From: an uncultured Clostridia bacterium
GTDB lineage: Bacteria; Bacillota; Clostridia; UBA1381
DNA length: 25,254 bases
Direction of reading: 5' to 3'
Assembly (NCBI GenBank): GCA_934487205.1
Contig: CAKSRS010000040.1
Location: forward strand, 1-25,254
Shown here piece after piece: positions 15,375 through 22,614 of this stretch (position 1 is its first letter; each line of letters opens with the position of its first letter). The notes beneath the pieces were generated by a model. It saw only the letters and a list, made by a program, of their open reading frames with translations. It did not search any database and was not told where the DNA came from. The translations under genes and the position numbers were made by a program.

Positions 15375-16154
15375 ATGTCGAAAGTGTGTTTTGATTTTGA
15401 GGGGAAAAATGTAATTATAACCGGTGCGGAGCGCGGGATTGGTCTGGAAATTGCGAAAGGCTTTGCAAAGTGCGGCGCGAATATCATTGTTGCCGGTATA
15501 ATGGACGAAGAATTTCCGAATGCGGAAAAAATAATAAAGGCGGAAAATGTCAAATGTCTTTGCGTACATACCGATGTTTCGTGCGAGGATTCGGTCAAAG
15601 CGCTTGTTAAAAAGGTTAAGGAAGAATTCGGGCATATTGATGTTTTGGTGAATAATGCGGGCATAAATAAGCTGTATCCCGCGGAAGAAATGCCGCTTGA
15701 TGTATGGCAGAGAATATTCGACGTTAATTTAACGGGCACGTTTTTGATGTGCCGCGAAGTGGGAAAAGTCATGCTGGAACAGGGCAGGGGCAATATTGTA
15801 AATGTTGCGTCGATGTCGGGGCTGGTTGTAAACCCTCTCCCGCAGACGCAGTGTGCCTATAACAGTTCAAAAGCGGGGGTGATCATGCTCACGAAGGTAC
15901 TTGCCAACGAGTGGGCGGCGCGCGGCGTAAGGGTAAACGCGGTTGCACCGGGATTTACAAGGACGCCGCTCACCGAAAAAAGACTGTCAACGCCGAATGA
16001 CCCGGCGGTTAAAAAATGGATAGGCGGAACGCCGATGGGCAGAGTGGCAAATCCCGAAGAAATGGTGGGATTGGCGCTGTATTACGCAAGCGATATTTCA
16101 AGCTACACAACAGGCGCATGTATGGCGATTGACGGCGGATATACGTGTCTGTAA
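15375..16154 (+). CDS. Short-chain dehydrogenase/reductase (SDR), sugar or polyol dehydrogenase-like
   Basis: A 259-aa classical SDR. The cofactor motif TGAERGIG is at 16-23, NNAG at 93-96, the catalytic Ser in NVASMSG (143-149), and the YxxxK pair is Tyr162-Lys166 in AYNSSKAG. The PGFTRTPLT segment (192-200) and GACMAIDGGY near the end are typical of the gluconate/glucose dehydrogenase and 3-ketoacyl reductase-like subgroup. The residue after beta-2 is not the usual Asp, so NAD versus NADP preference is unclear. GGGAGGTG precedes ATG 15375. In context it could oxidise an aldose to its lactone or acid, or oxidise one carbon of a sugar acid. Confidence 0.88.
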   Translation: MSKVCFDFEGKNVIITGAERGIGLEIAKGFAKCGANIIVAGIMDEEFPNAEKIIKAENVKCLCVHTDVSCEDSVKALVKKVKEEFGHIDVLVNNAGINKLYPAEEMPLDVWQRIFDVNLTGTFLMCREVGKVMLEQGRGNIVNVASMSGLVVNPLPQTQCAYNSSKAGVIMLTKVLANEWAARGVRVNAVAPGFTRTPLTEKRLSTPNDPAVKKWIGGTPMGRVANPEEMVGLALYYASDISSYTTGACMAIDGGYTCL

Positions 16155-16166
16155 GGGAGGATACAA

Positions 16167-17018
16167 ATGTTTAATAAAATTACTGACGGATTTAAAATAT
16201 CGAACGGAACGAAAATTCCGTGTATGGGTATAGGAACATGGCAATCGCCGGACGACGTCGCAAAAAATGCGGTGTTGTCGGCGCTTTCATGCGGATACAG
16301 GCTTATCGACACAGCCGCCGCATACGGAAATGAAAAGGGCGTCGGCGCGGGTATTGCGGCGAGCGGACTTGACAGGAGCGAAATATTTGTTACAAGCAAG
16401 CTCCGCAACGCCGACCACGGTTATAAGGCAACGCTTGACGCATTCGAATTGACGATGGAAAAGCTGGGACTTGAATATCTCGATTTATATCTTATTCACT
16501 GGCCGAACCCCGTGCAGTTCAGAACGCACTGGGAGGAATCAACCGCGCAGACGTGGCGTGCGTTCGAAAAATTGTATAAAGAAGGCAGAATTAAAGCGAT
16601 AGGTGTAAGTAATTTCATGCCGCATCATATTGAAACGCTGTTAAAAACCGCCGAAATCAAGCCGATGGTTAATCAGCTAAAGCTATGCCCGGGAATAACG
16701 CAGCCGGAAATTGTTGATTACTGTAAAAAGAATGATATTGTCACCGAAGCGTACAGTCCGTTCGGAACGGGTTTAATATTCTCTGTTGACGAGATGAAGA
16801 AATTGGCGGAAAAGTACGGGCATACGGTAGGACAGATTTGTCTGCGCTGGTGTCTGCAAATGGGTTTTGTGTCCCTTCCTAAGTCTTCCAATCCGATGAG
16901 AATTGCGGAAAACACGAAAATCTTTGATTTTGAGCTGTCGGCGGAGGATATGGCGGTTATTTCAAATATGACAGGGTCGTGCGGGGAAACACCCGACCCG
17001 GATAATATTCTGTTCTGA
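16167..17018 (+). CDS. Aldo/keto reductase
   Basis: A 283-aa (beta/alpha)8 oxidoreductase of the AKR superfamily. The catalytic tetrad is visible: Asp48 (LIDTA), Tyr53 (AAYGNE), Lys78 (TSKLR) and His111 (LIHWP). The C-terminal cofactor block LPKSSNPMRIAEN (237-249) carries the Lys/Ser/Arg pattern associated with NADPH 2'-phosphate binding. The ribosome binding site GGGAGGA lies just before ATG 16167, 12 nt after the SDR gene. It probably reduces or oxidises an aldehyde intermediate of the pathway, for example glyceraldehyde or the starting aldose. It ends in TGA, 6 nt before the kinase gene. Confidence 0.9.
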   Translation: MFNKITDGFKISNGTKIPCMGIGTWQSPDDVAKNAVLSALSCGYRLIDTAAAYGNEKGVGAGIAASGLDRSEIFVTSKLRNADHGYKATLDAFELTMEKLGLEYLDLYLIHWPNPVQFRTHWEESTAQTWRAFEKLYKEGRIKAIGVSNFMPHHIETLLKTAEIKPMVNQLKLCPGITQPEIVDYCKKNDIVTEAYSPFGTGLIFSVDEMKKLAEKYGHTVGQICLRWCLQMGFVSLPKSSNPMRIAENTKIFDFELSAEDMAVISNMTGSCGETPDPDNILF

Positions 17019-17024
17019 CGCGTC

Positions 17025-18479
17025 ATGAGAATACGGAATAAGGACAGGCTGATAAGCCACGGGAACTGTGACGGGAGAAAAATCGCGGCAGAACTTTTAG
17101 ACGCCGGATTGGATTCGATTGACCCGTATTACAGGATAAAAAAACTTGTTGAACTAAAGGATAATAAAATTTATCTGCATACCGAGGGATTTGAGATGAA
17201 GGGCGACCCGCATGCGGGCGATGCCATATATGATTTAAAGAACTATGACAGAGTGTTTGTAATCGGCGCGGCGAAAGGCATACAAAGGGCGGCGCTTGCC
17301 ATGGAGGAAGTTCTGGGCGATGTGCTGACGGGCGGCTTTGTAATCGGCAAGCACGGCGAGGAGATTGTCTGCAAAAAAATCGACGTTACGCTTGCGGGGC
17401 ACCCCGTACCGGATAAATATTGCGAAGAAGGCTGCAAAAAAATCGAAAAGCTGGCAAGCGAAGTTAACGAACGCGATTTGGTGTTCACCATTTTCGGCAG
17501 CGGCTGCGGCTCGCTTTTCACCTACCCGTGCGAGGGGATAACCATTGAAGAAGTCGCGGAATTTACGCATATGATGCAGATTGAAAAGGGCGTGCCGACG
17601 TCCGAGTTAAATTGTATCAGAACGCATATTGACAGGCTCAAAGGCGGCAGAATAACAAGGCTTTTGAAGAAAGCGGCAATAGTTAATCTTACCACGGCAG
17701 ACCCTTCAAAAAAGTCAACGCCGGTTGAGAGAATGACGTATTTCGGAATGCTCAAAATCAATACGTTTTTCCCCACCGTTGCGACGGCGTCGACCTATAA
17801 AGACTGCGTAGAAATCATAAAAAACCGCGACGCATGGGAAAGAACGCCCGAGTCGATAAAAAAACATCTTATGTCCGCCGATGATGAAAATATGGACGCG
17901 GAGGAATATGAAAAAATCGGCGCAAGATTTTTCGGATTGGTGTTTAAGGATTCGACGATATATCCCGCGGTGCGCGAAAAAGCGAAACAATTAGGATATA
18001 ACTGCGTAATGCTCTCGGAATATATGGAGGCGGAGGCGCGCGAGGCGGGATTTGTTGACGGAAACATGGCGCTGTGCTGCGAGCGAATGGGCGAACCGTT
18101 CAAAGCGCCGATAGTTTTGATGTCCTCGGGCGAAAATGTCGTCACGGTCGGCAATGAAACGGGCATAGGCGGCAGAAATCAGGAATACTGCATTGCGGCG
18201 GCGACGCGCATTGCGGGCAGCGAAAATATTGTAATCGGCGCGGTTGATACCGACGGTACCGACGGACCGGGCGGACTTAAGTATAAAGACGCGCCGCCGT
18301 GTCTGGCGGGTGCGATAGTCGACGGTTACACGGCAGCGGAGGCAAAGGCGGGCGGAATTGATTTGCGCAAGGCTTTAAAAACGCACGATACAAGTAAGCC
18401 GCTGTGGGACCTGGATTGTGCGGTGCATGCAAAAAGCAATGTTTCTGCGCTGGATTTAAGGATAATATTAATTAAATAA
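17025..18479 (+). CDS. Glycerate 2-kinase (GckA/TtuD, MOFRL family), divergent
   Basis: A 484-aa kinase related to the glycerate 2-kinases that convert D-glycerate to 2-phosphoglycerate. Recognisable blocks are VIGAAKG (79-85, Lys84), HPVPD (126-130), RLKGGR near 204-209 and the MOFRL-domain signature DTDGTDGPGG (408-417). Differences from typical members are FGSGCGSLF (157-165) where most have a Gly-rich SGGGSAL, and VHAKSNVSALDL at the C-terminus instead of the common TGPTGTNVNDL. It is also longer than most (about 420-450). Start ATG 17025 has no strong ribosome binding site but lies 6 nt after the AKR stop, so coupling is likely. It would return glycerate made by the aldehyde dehydrogenase to glycolysis. 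A related hydroxyacid substrate is possible given the divergence. Confidence 0.8.
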   Translation: MRIRNKDRLISHGNCDGRKIAAELLDAGLDSIDPYYRIKKLVELKDNKIYLHTEGFEMKGDPHAGDAIYDLKNYDRVFVIGAAKGIQRAALAMEEVLGDVLTGGFVIGKHGEEIVCKKIDVTLAGHPVPDKYCEEGCKKIEKLASEVNERDLVFTIFGSGCGSLFTYPCEGITIEEVAEFTHMMQIEKGVPTSELNCIRTHIDRLKGGRITRLLKKAAIVNLTTADPSKKSTPVERMTYFGMLKINTFFPTVATASTYKDCVEIIKNRDAWERTPESIKKHLMSADDENMDAEEYEKIGARFFGLVFKDSTIYPAVREKAKQLGYNCVMLSEYMEAEAREAGFVDGNMALCCERMGEPFKAPIVLMSSGENVVTVGNETGIGGRNQEYCIAAATRIAGSENIVIGAVDTDGTDGPGGLKYKDAPPCLAGAIVDGYTAAEAKAGGIDLRKALKTHDTSKPLWDLDCAVHAKSNVSALDLRIILIK

Positions 18480-18519
18480 GGATAAAGTTTTGTGTCTTGT
18501 GGAAAGGAATGATAATAAA

Positions 18520-19821
18520 ATGTCAAACAGAACTATAAAATCTGTAAAGGCACATCAGGTGTACACAAACAGGGGGAAACCGGGCATAGAAGTCGTAGTC
18601 ACAACCGAGGGCGGCGCTGTCGGAAGGGCGATGTGTACGTCGGGAATTTCAATCGGAACTCATGAGGTTGATTTCACCTTTGACGGCGGTACAAAATTCG
18701 GCGGAAAAGGCGTGGGAAAAGCCGTAAATAATGCAAATACCAAAATTGCCGACGCGATAATAGGTCTTGACGCGGCGCATCAGGCGGAAGTGGATAATGC
18801 GATACTTTCAATCATGCCCGACGCGAAGATAAAGCTCGGCGGAAATGCGGTTGCGGCAACATCGGCGGCAGTATTAAAAGCGGGCGCGAATGCGCTTGAT
18901 ATTCCGCTGTATCGGCATATCGGCGGTGCAAACGCGATGTATCTTCCGGTGCCGGGCGTGGCTATGGTTGCGGGCGACGAGCGTTACGGCGGCGGTATTA
19001 CCACGCCGGGCGGAAAGCCGACGATGTCAATCATGGCATACGGATTTGACAAATTTGCTGACGCGTCGTATGCGTGCTGGGAAGTGCATACGAGATGGGC
19101 GGAGAAAATGAAACAAAAATTCGGCGGACTTCCGAACGTAAGGGATTTTATTTCCGTGCCGAAAGGAATATACAGCTGTGACAGAGAAATCTGGGAAGAT
19201 ATTTTAAAAACGGTAAACGAGGCGGGCTATGAAGGAAAAATCGGCTTGCAGATGGACGTTGCCACCGATACATATCATAATAAAGAGGACGGAAAATATT
19301 ACGGACTGTTTGACAGTACGCCGAAAACGAAGGAGCAGCTGTATGATTTTTACATGCAGATAATCAAAGATTATCCGTTTGTAATAATAGAAGATCCGTT
19401 TAATGAAGATGATTACGAAACGACCGCCAAGCTGACGCAGGAGAGCGGGATACAGATTGTCGGCGACGATTTGTTTACGACAAATCCCGAAAGGGTTGCA
19501 TACGGAATTTCGAAGGGAGCGGCGAACACGGTTCTTTTGAAGGTGAACCAGGTAGGAACGATATCGGAGGCGCTCGAAATGATTCAGTATGCGTATAAAT
19601 TCGGATATGGGATAATGCCATCGGACAGCCGCGGCGAAGGTGCGGCGATTGCCGATTATGCTGTCGGAATAAATGCGGGTTCGATACGCGAAAGCGCTAT
19701 CGGCGACCGCGGAAACAGATTCCTTGAAATAGAGGAAGAATTGGGGCAGAACGCAAAATTCATCGGCGCAAGGGGACTTAAGGGTTTCCGTAACCAATTG
19801 CGCGCCGACGGAAAACTTTAA
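18520..19821 (+). CDS. Enolase-superfamily paralogue with altered active site, putative sugar-acid dehydratase
   Basis: A 433-aa protein that aligns along its full length with enolase (SGISIGTHEV, IEDPFNEDDY, GDDLFTTNPERV, LLKVNQVGTISEAL, FLEIEEELG). The metal ligands are kept: Asp246, Glu291 and Asp316. The catalytic base Lys341 (yeast Lys345) is kept. The enolase SHRSGE loop, which carries the catalytic His and the phosphate-binding Arg-Ser, is SDSRGE here (368-373), with nearby residues deleted. The second lysine (yeast Lys396) is Arg390. The FAEA glutamate (yeast Glu168) is Asp181, and the DEGG segment with yeast Glu211 is replaced near DFISVP. It is therefore unlikely to be the housekeeping enolase. 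The metal-assisted proton-abstraction core suggests dehydration of a non-phosphorylated hydroxy acid. Start 18520 follows AAAGGA at about 11 nt. Confidence 0.75.
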   Translation: MSNRTIKSVKAHQVYTNRGKPGIEVVVTTEGGAVGRAMCTSGISIGTHEVDFTFDGGTKFGGKGVGKAVNNANTKIADAIIGLDAAHQAEVDNAILSIMPDAKIKLGGNAVAATSAAVLKAGANALDIPLYRHIGGANAMYLPVPGVAMVAGDERYGGGITTPGGKPTMSIMAYGFDKFADASYACWEVHTRWAEKMKQKFGGLPNVRDFISVPKGIYSCDREIWEDILKTVNEAGYEGKIGLQMDVATDTYHNKEDGKYYGLFDSTPKTKEQLYDFYMQIIKDYPFVIIEDPFNEDDYETTAKLTQESGIQIVGDDLFTTNPERVAYGISKGAANTVLLKVNQVGTISEALEMIQYAYKFGYGIMPSDSRGEGAAIADYAVGINAGSIRESAIGDRGNRFLEIEEELGQNAKFIGARGLKGFRNQLRADGKL

Positions 19822-19837
19822 GATAGGAGAGATAGTT

Positions 19838-21268
19838 ATGTTCAGACAATACATAAACGGAAAAGTTGTGGACGGAAACGGCGAAAAAAAGCCGGTGTAT
19901 AATCCGGTGGACGGCAAAGTGATAGACTATGTAAGCTGTGCAGATAAAAAACAGGCGAATGAGGCGCTTGACGCGGCGGCGAAAGCGTTTAAAACATGGT
20001 CAAAAACGTCGGTCAATGAAAGAGCGGAATGGCTGTATAAGCTGAAAGCGGCATGCACCGCCGAGAGGGACACGCTGATAGAATTGGTATCGAAGGAGTC
20101 GGGGAGACCGTACCCCGCGGCATGTGCCGATGTGGATTGGCTGCTCACGAGTCTCTCTTATTATGCGGAGGAGGCAAAGCGTGCGGAAGGCGCCGTACTG
20201 CCGTGTCAGGGCAGCGGAGATAAGCTTAATTATCAGGTGGTAACAAAGCAGCCTGTCGGCGTAACGGTGGGGCATATCGCGTGGAACTATCCTTTGGGTA
20301 ATGCAAGTATCAAGCTTGCGCCATCGATAGCCTCGGGCTGTACCTGCGTAATCAAGCCGTCGTCGGAAACGCCGCTTGCAACGCTGTATGTGGGCGAAAT
20401 TGCAGAAAAAATCGGATTTCCCGCGGGTGTTTTGAACATTGTGTCGGGTCCGTCGTCCGAAGTTGCCAAAACGCTTAACGAGAGCAAAATTCCGCGGCTG
20501 ATTGGCTTAATCGGATCGTATGAAACGGGAATGAAGCTTTTGGAGCAAAGTGCAACGTCGCTTAAGAAATATTCGCTCGAGCTGGGCGGAAATGCGCCGG
20601 TTGTGGTTATGCCTGACGCGGATTTGGACGAAACGGCGAAAAACATTGTTGCAAAAAAGGTAGGCTTTGCGGGGCAAACCTGCGTTAATTATAACAGAAT
20701 TTATATTCATAAAGATATTTATGAGGTTATGTGCGGTAAAATTGCGGAGGAACTCAAAAAGGTTAAGCTCGGCAGCTGGAAGGACGAAGGCTATATAATG
20801 GGTCCGCTTATTGATAAAGCCGCGCGGGACAGAATGTTGGATTTAATTGAAGACGCAAAGCAAAAGGGCGCAAAATTGGTAATGGGCGGCGAAATACCGG
20901 AGAAATTCAAAAACGGCGCGTATATTACGCCCGCATTGCTGAAAGATGTAAATGATAACATGCGCGTTTCGGAGGAAGAAATTTTCGGGCCGATTATTCC
21001 GGTGCAGCCGTTCGGTACGCTGGACGAGGCGATTGAAAAGGCGAATAATACGATTTTCGGATTGTCGGCGTATTTCTTCGGACACAATGCGAAAGAAATA
21101 AGTAAATTTTTTGAGGGCGTCACGGCGGGCGAGTTTTTCGTCAACGGCGGCGGCGGAACCGAGTTTTCGCCGCACAGCGGCGCAAAACAGTCGGGCATGG
21201 GCTGCGACAAATCTAAATGGTCGCTTGAAGAATACTATGATATAAAGTTCCTGTCCCTGATGCCGTGA
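19838..21268 (+). CDS. NAD(P)-dependent aldehyde dehydrogenase
   Basis: A 476-aa member of the ALDH superfamily that oxidises an aldehyde to its acid. The catalytic nucleophile is Cys282 (FAGQTCVNYNR), the general base Glu248 (LELGGNAPVV) and the transition-state Asn is Asn150 (AWNYPLGN). EEIFGPI (380-386) is intact. The ligand loop IGLIGSYETG (222-231) differs from the common FTGS. Length and C-terminus (SGMGCDKSKWSLEEY) are close to succinate-semialdehyde or glycolaldehyde-type enzymes. TAGGAG precedes ATG 19838. In this operon it would oxidise the aldehyde released by the aldolase, for example glyceraldehyde to glycerate for the adjacent glycerate kinase; that is inferred. It ends in TGA, immediately followed by a palindromic repeat. 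Confidence 0.9.
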   Translation: MFRQYINGKVVDGNGEKKPVYNPVDGKVIDYVSCADKKQANEALDAAAKAFKTWSKTSVNERAEWLYKLKAACTAERDTLIELVSKESGRPYPAACADVDWLLTSLSYYAEEAKRAEGAVLPCQGSGDKLNYQVVTKQPVGVTVGHIAWNYPLGNASIKLAPSIASGCTCVIKPSSETPLATLYVGEIAEKIGFPAGVLNIVSGPSSEVAKTLNESKIPRLIGLIGSYETGMKLLEQSATSLKKYSLELGGNAPVVVMPDADLDETAKNIVAKKVGFAGQTCVNYNRIYIHKDIYEVMCGKIAEELKKVKLGSWKDEGYIMGPLIDKAARDRMLDLIEDAKQKGAKLVMGGEIPEKFKNGAYITPALLKDVNDNMRVSEEEIFGPIIPVQPFGTLDEAIEKANNTIFGLSAYFFGHNAKEISKFFEGVTAGEFFVNGGGGTEFSPHSGAKQSGMGCDKSKWSLEEYYDIKFLSLMP

Positions 21269-21492
21269 TAACGCGGAAGATATGCGGCGCATCTCACCTT
21301 TTTTCAAGGCTCGGAGTATGAATATACGCCGTCGCCTATCAAAAAGGCAATCTGCTTGCATCTGTTCCGCGTTATAGGAAAAGCGGTGCGCGGAAGATAT
21401 GCGGCGCATCTCACCTTTTTTCAAGGCTCGGAGTATGAATATACGCCGTCGCCTGTCAAAAAGGGAAATCTGCCGACATCTATTCTGCGTTA
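21269..21492 (+). repeat. Two tandem copies of a palindromic intergenic repeat
   Basis: Copy 1 (21269-21374) is bounded by the inverted repeat TAACGCGG (21269-21276) and CCGCGTTA (21367-21374). Copy 2 (about 21386-21492) starts 117 bp later, is slightly diverged and ends in CTGCGTTA. Each holds the core GCGGCGCATCTCACC, CAAGGCTCGGAGTATG and ATACGCCGTCGCC. On the minus strand CGGCGTAT and ATGCGCCG can pair as an 8-bp inner stem. The set starts one base after the aldehyde dehydrogenase stop and separates it from the kinase gene. The rest of the gap (21493-21596) holds only the kinase leader, and I see no clear promoter or terminator there. The same repeat recurs at 24832-25254. Confidence 0.85.
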
Positions 21493-21596
21493 CGCTGAAA
21501 GCGGTGCACGGGTATATACTGTCCGGCGGGAAGGCAAGCTGCATATTTTCGTGTGACACAGCAAGCTGAAATTTAAGTGGTAAAATGGAGAACAAT

Positions 21597-22586
21597 ATGA
21601 AAAAATATGATATTATAGGCATCGGCAACCCGGGGCAGGACATGGTTGTTGAGCTTGAAAATATGCCGTATGAAGTCAGCAGTAAAATGTATGACTGCAG
21701 TTTTCAGGGCGGCGGCTGGGTTGCGACCGCGATGAGTGCGGCGGGAACTCTCGGCGCAAAAGTGTCCGTTTTGGGCGTTTTGGGTGATGATGTTTTTGCG
21801 GACATGATTGTAAAAGATTTTCGGTTTAACAATGTGGATACGGCGCATTTAATTACCGAGAAAGGAAAGAGAAGTAATTTCTGCATATGCATAACGGAGC
21901 GCAGCACAAAGTCGAAGCATATCATAAGCCGCGGCGGTGAACTGCGAGAGGTGGACGTACGAGATATTGATGAAGAATACATCAAATCGGCAAAAATGAT
22001 ACATGTCGGATTTGTAAATGAAGCGGTGCGCAAAGCTGCGGGGATTATTCATGAGAACGGCGGAAAGGTAAGTGTTGACGCGGCGTACTATAAACCGTAC
22101 GTGTGTGAAAATTATGATATTTATGACATATTTATCGGGTCGGAATACTATTTTGACGGCGTTTGCGAAGAGCTCGGAAAAAAAACGGCGGAATTTCTGA
22201 CCGATGATGAAAAATACGAGGTCATGCGGTATATACAAAGCAAAGGCCCGGAAATTGTAATTTTCACATTTGGTGAAAAAGGTTCAATGGGCGTGTATGG
22301 CGGCGAAAGCTTTTCGCAGCCGGCGATGAGCGTGGAAGTAAAGGACACGACCGGAGCGGGCGATGTATTCCACGGCGCGTTTGACGTGGCGTATCTGGAA
22401 GGCATGAGCGTGCCCGAGGCGGCGCGGTTTGCGACGGCGGTGTCGTCAATAAAATGCACAAAAGCGGGCGGCAGAGCGGGCATAGCCGATAGAAAGACGG
22501 TTGATGAGTATCTCAAAACGGGGAAGATAAATTTTGACGAAATCAATAAGCGTGAGGAAAGATATCAGCGCGGCTTGTTGATATGA
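21597..22586 (+). CDS. PfkB-family carbohydrate kinase
   Basis: A 329-aa sugar kinase of the ribokinase/PfkB family. The C-terminal signature DTTGAGDVFHGAF (250-262) includes the catalytic base Asp256 and the anion hole. The N-terminal substrate block is IGNPGQDMVVE (9-19), and the Gly-rich FQGGGWVATA is at 36-45. I chose ATG 21597 because GGAG lies 6 nt upstream; the in-frame ATG at 21585 has no good ribosome binding site and would include that GGAG. It probably phosphorylates a ketose (made by the fucose-isomerase-like protein) for the class II aldolase, or a 2-keto-3-deoxy acid; sequence alone does not decide. It is separated from the aldehyde dehydrogenase gene by the repeats, so it may be transcribed at a different level. 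Its stop is TGA. Confidence 0.88.
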   Translation: MKKYDIIGIGNPGQDMVVELENMPYEVSSKMYDCSFQGGGWVATAMSAAGTLGAKVSVLGVLGDDVFADMIVKDFRFNNVDTAHLITEKGKRSNFCICITERSTKSKHIISRGGELREVDVRDIDEEYIKSAKMIHVGFVNEAVRKAAGIIHENGGKVSVDAAYYKPYVCENYDIYDIFIGSEYYFDGVCEELGKKTAEFLTDDEKYEVMRYIQSKGPEIVIFTFGEKGSMGVYGGESFSQPAMSVEVKDTTGAGDVFHGAFDVAYLEGMSVPEAARFATAVSSIKCTKAGGRAGIADRKTVDEYLKTGKINFDEINKREERYQRGLLI

Positions 22587-22614
22587 TAAATATGCGGCGA
22601 AATGGAGGGTTAAT

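Noticed and set aside
18520..19821. Methylaspartate ammonia-lyase or housekeeping enolase
   Set aside because: The full-length pattern matches enolase rather than methylaspartate ammonia-lyase, but loss of the SHRSGE loop and second lysine argues against normal phosphopyruvate hydratase function.
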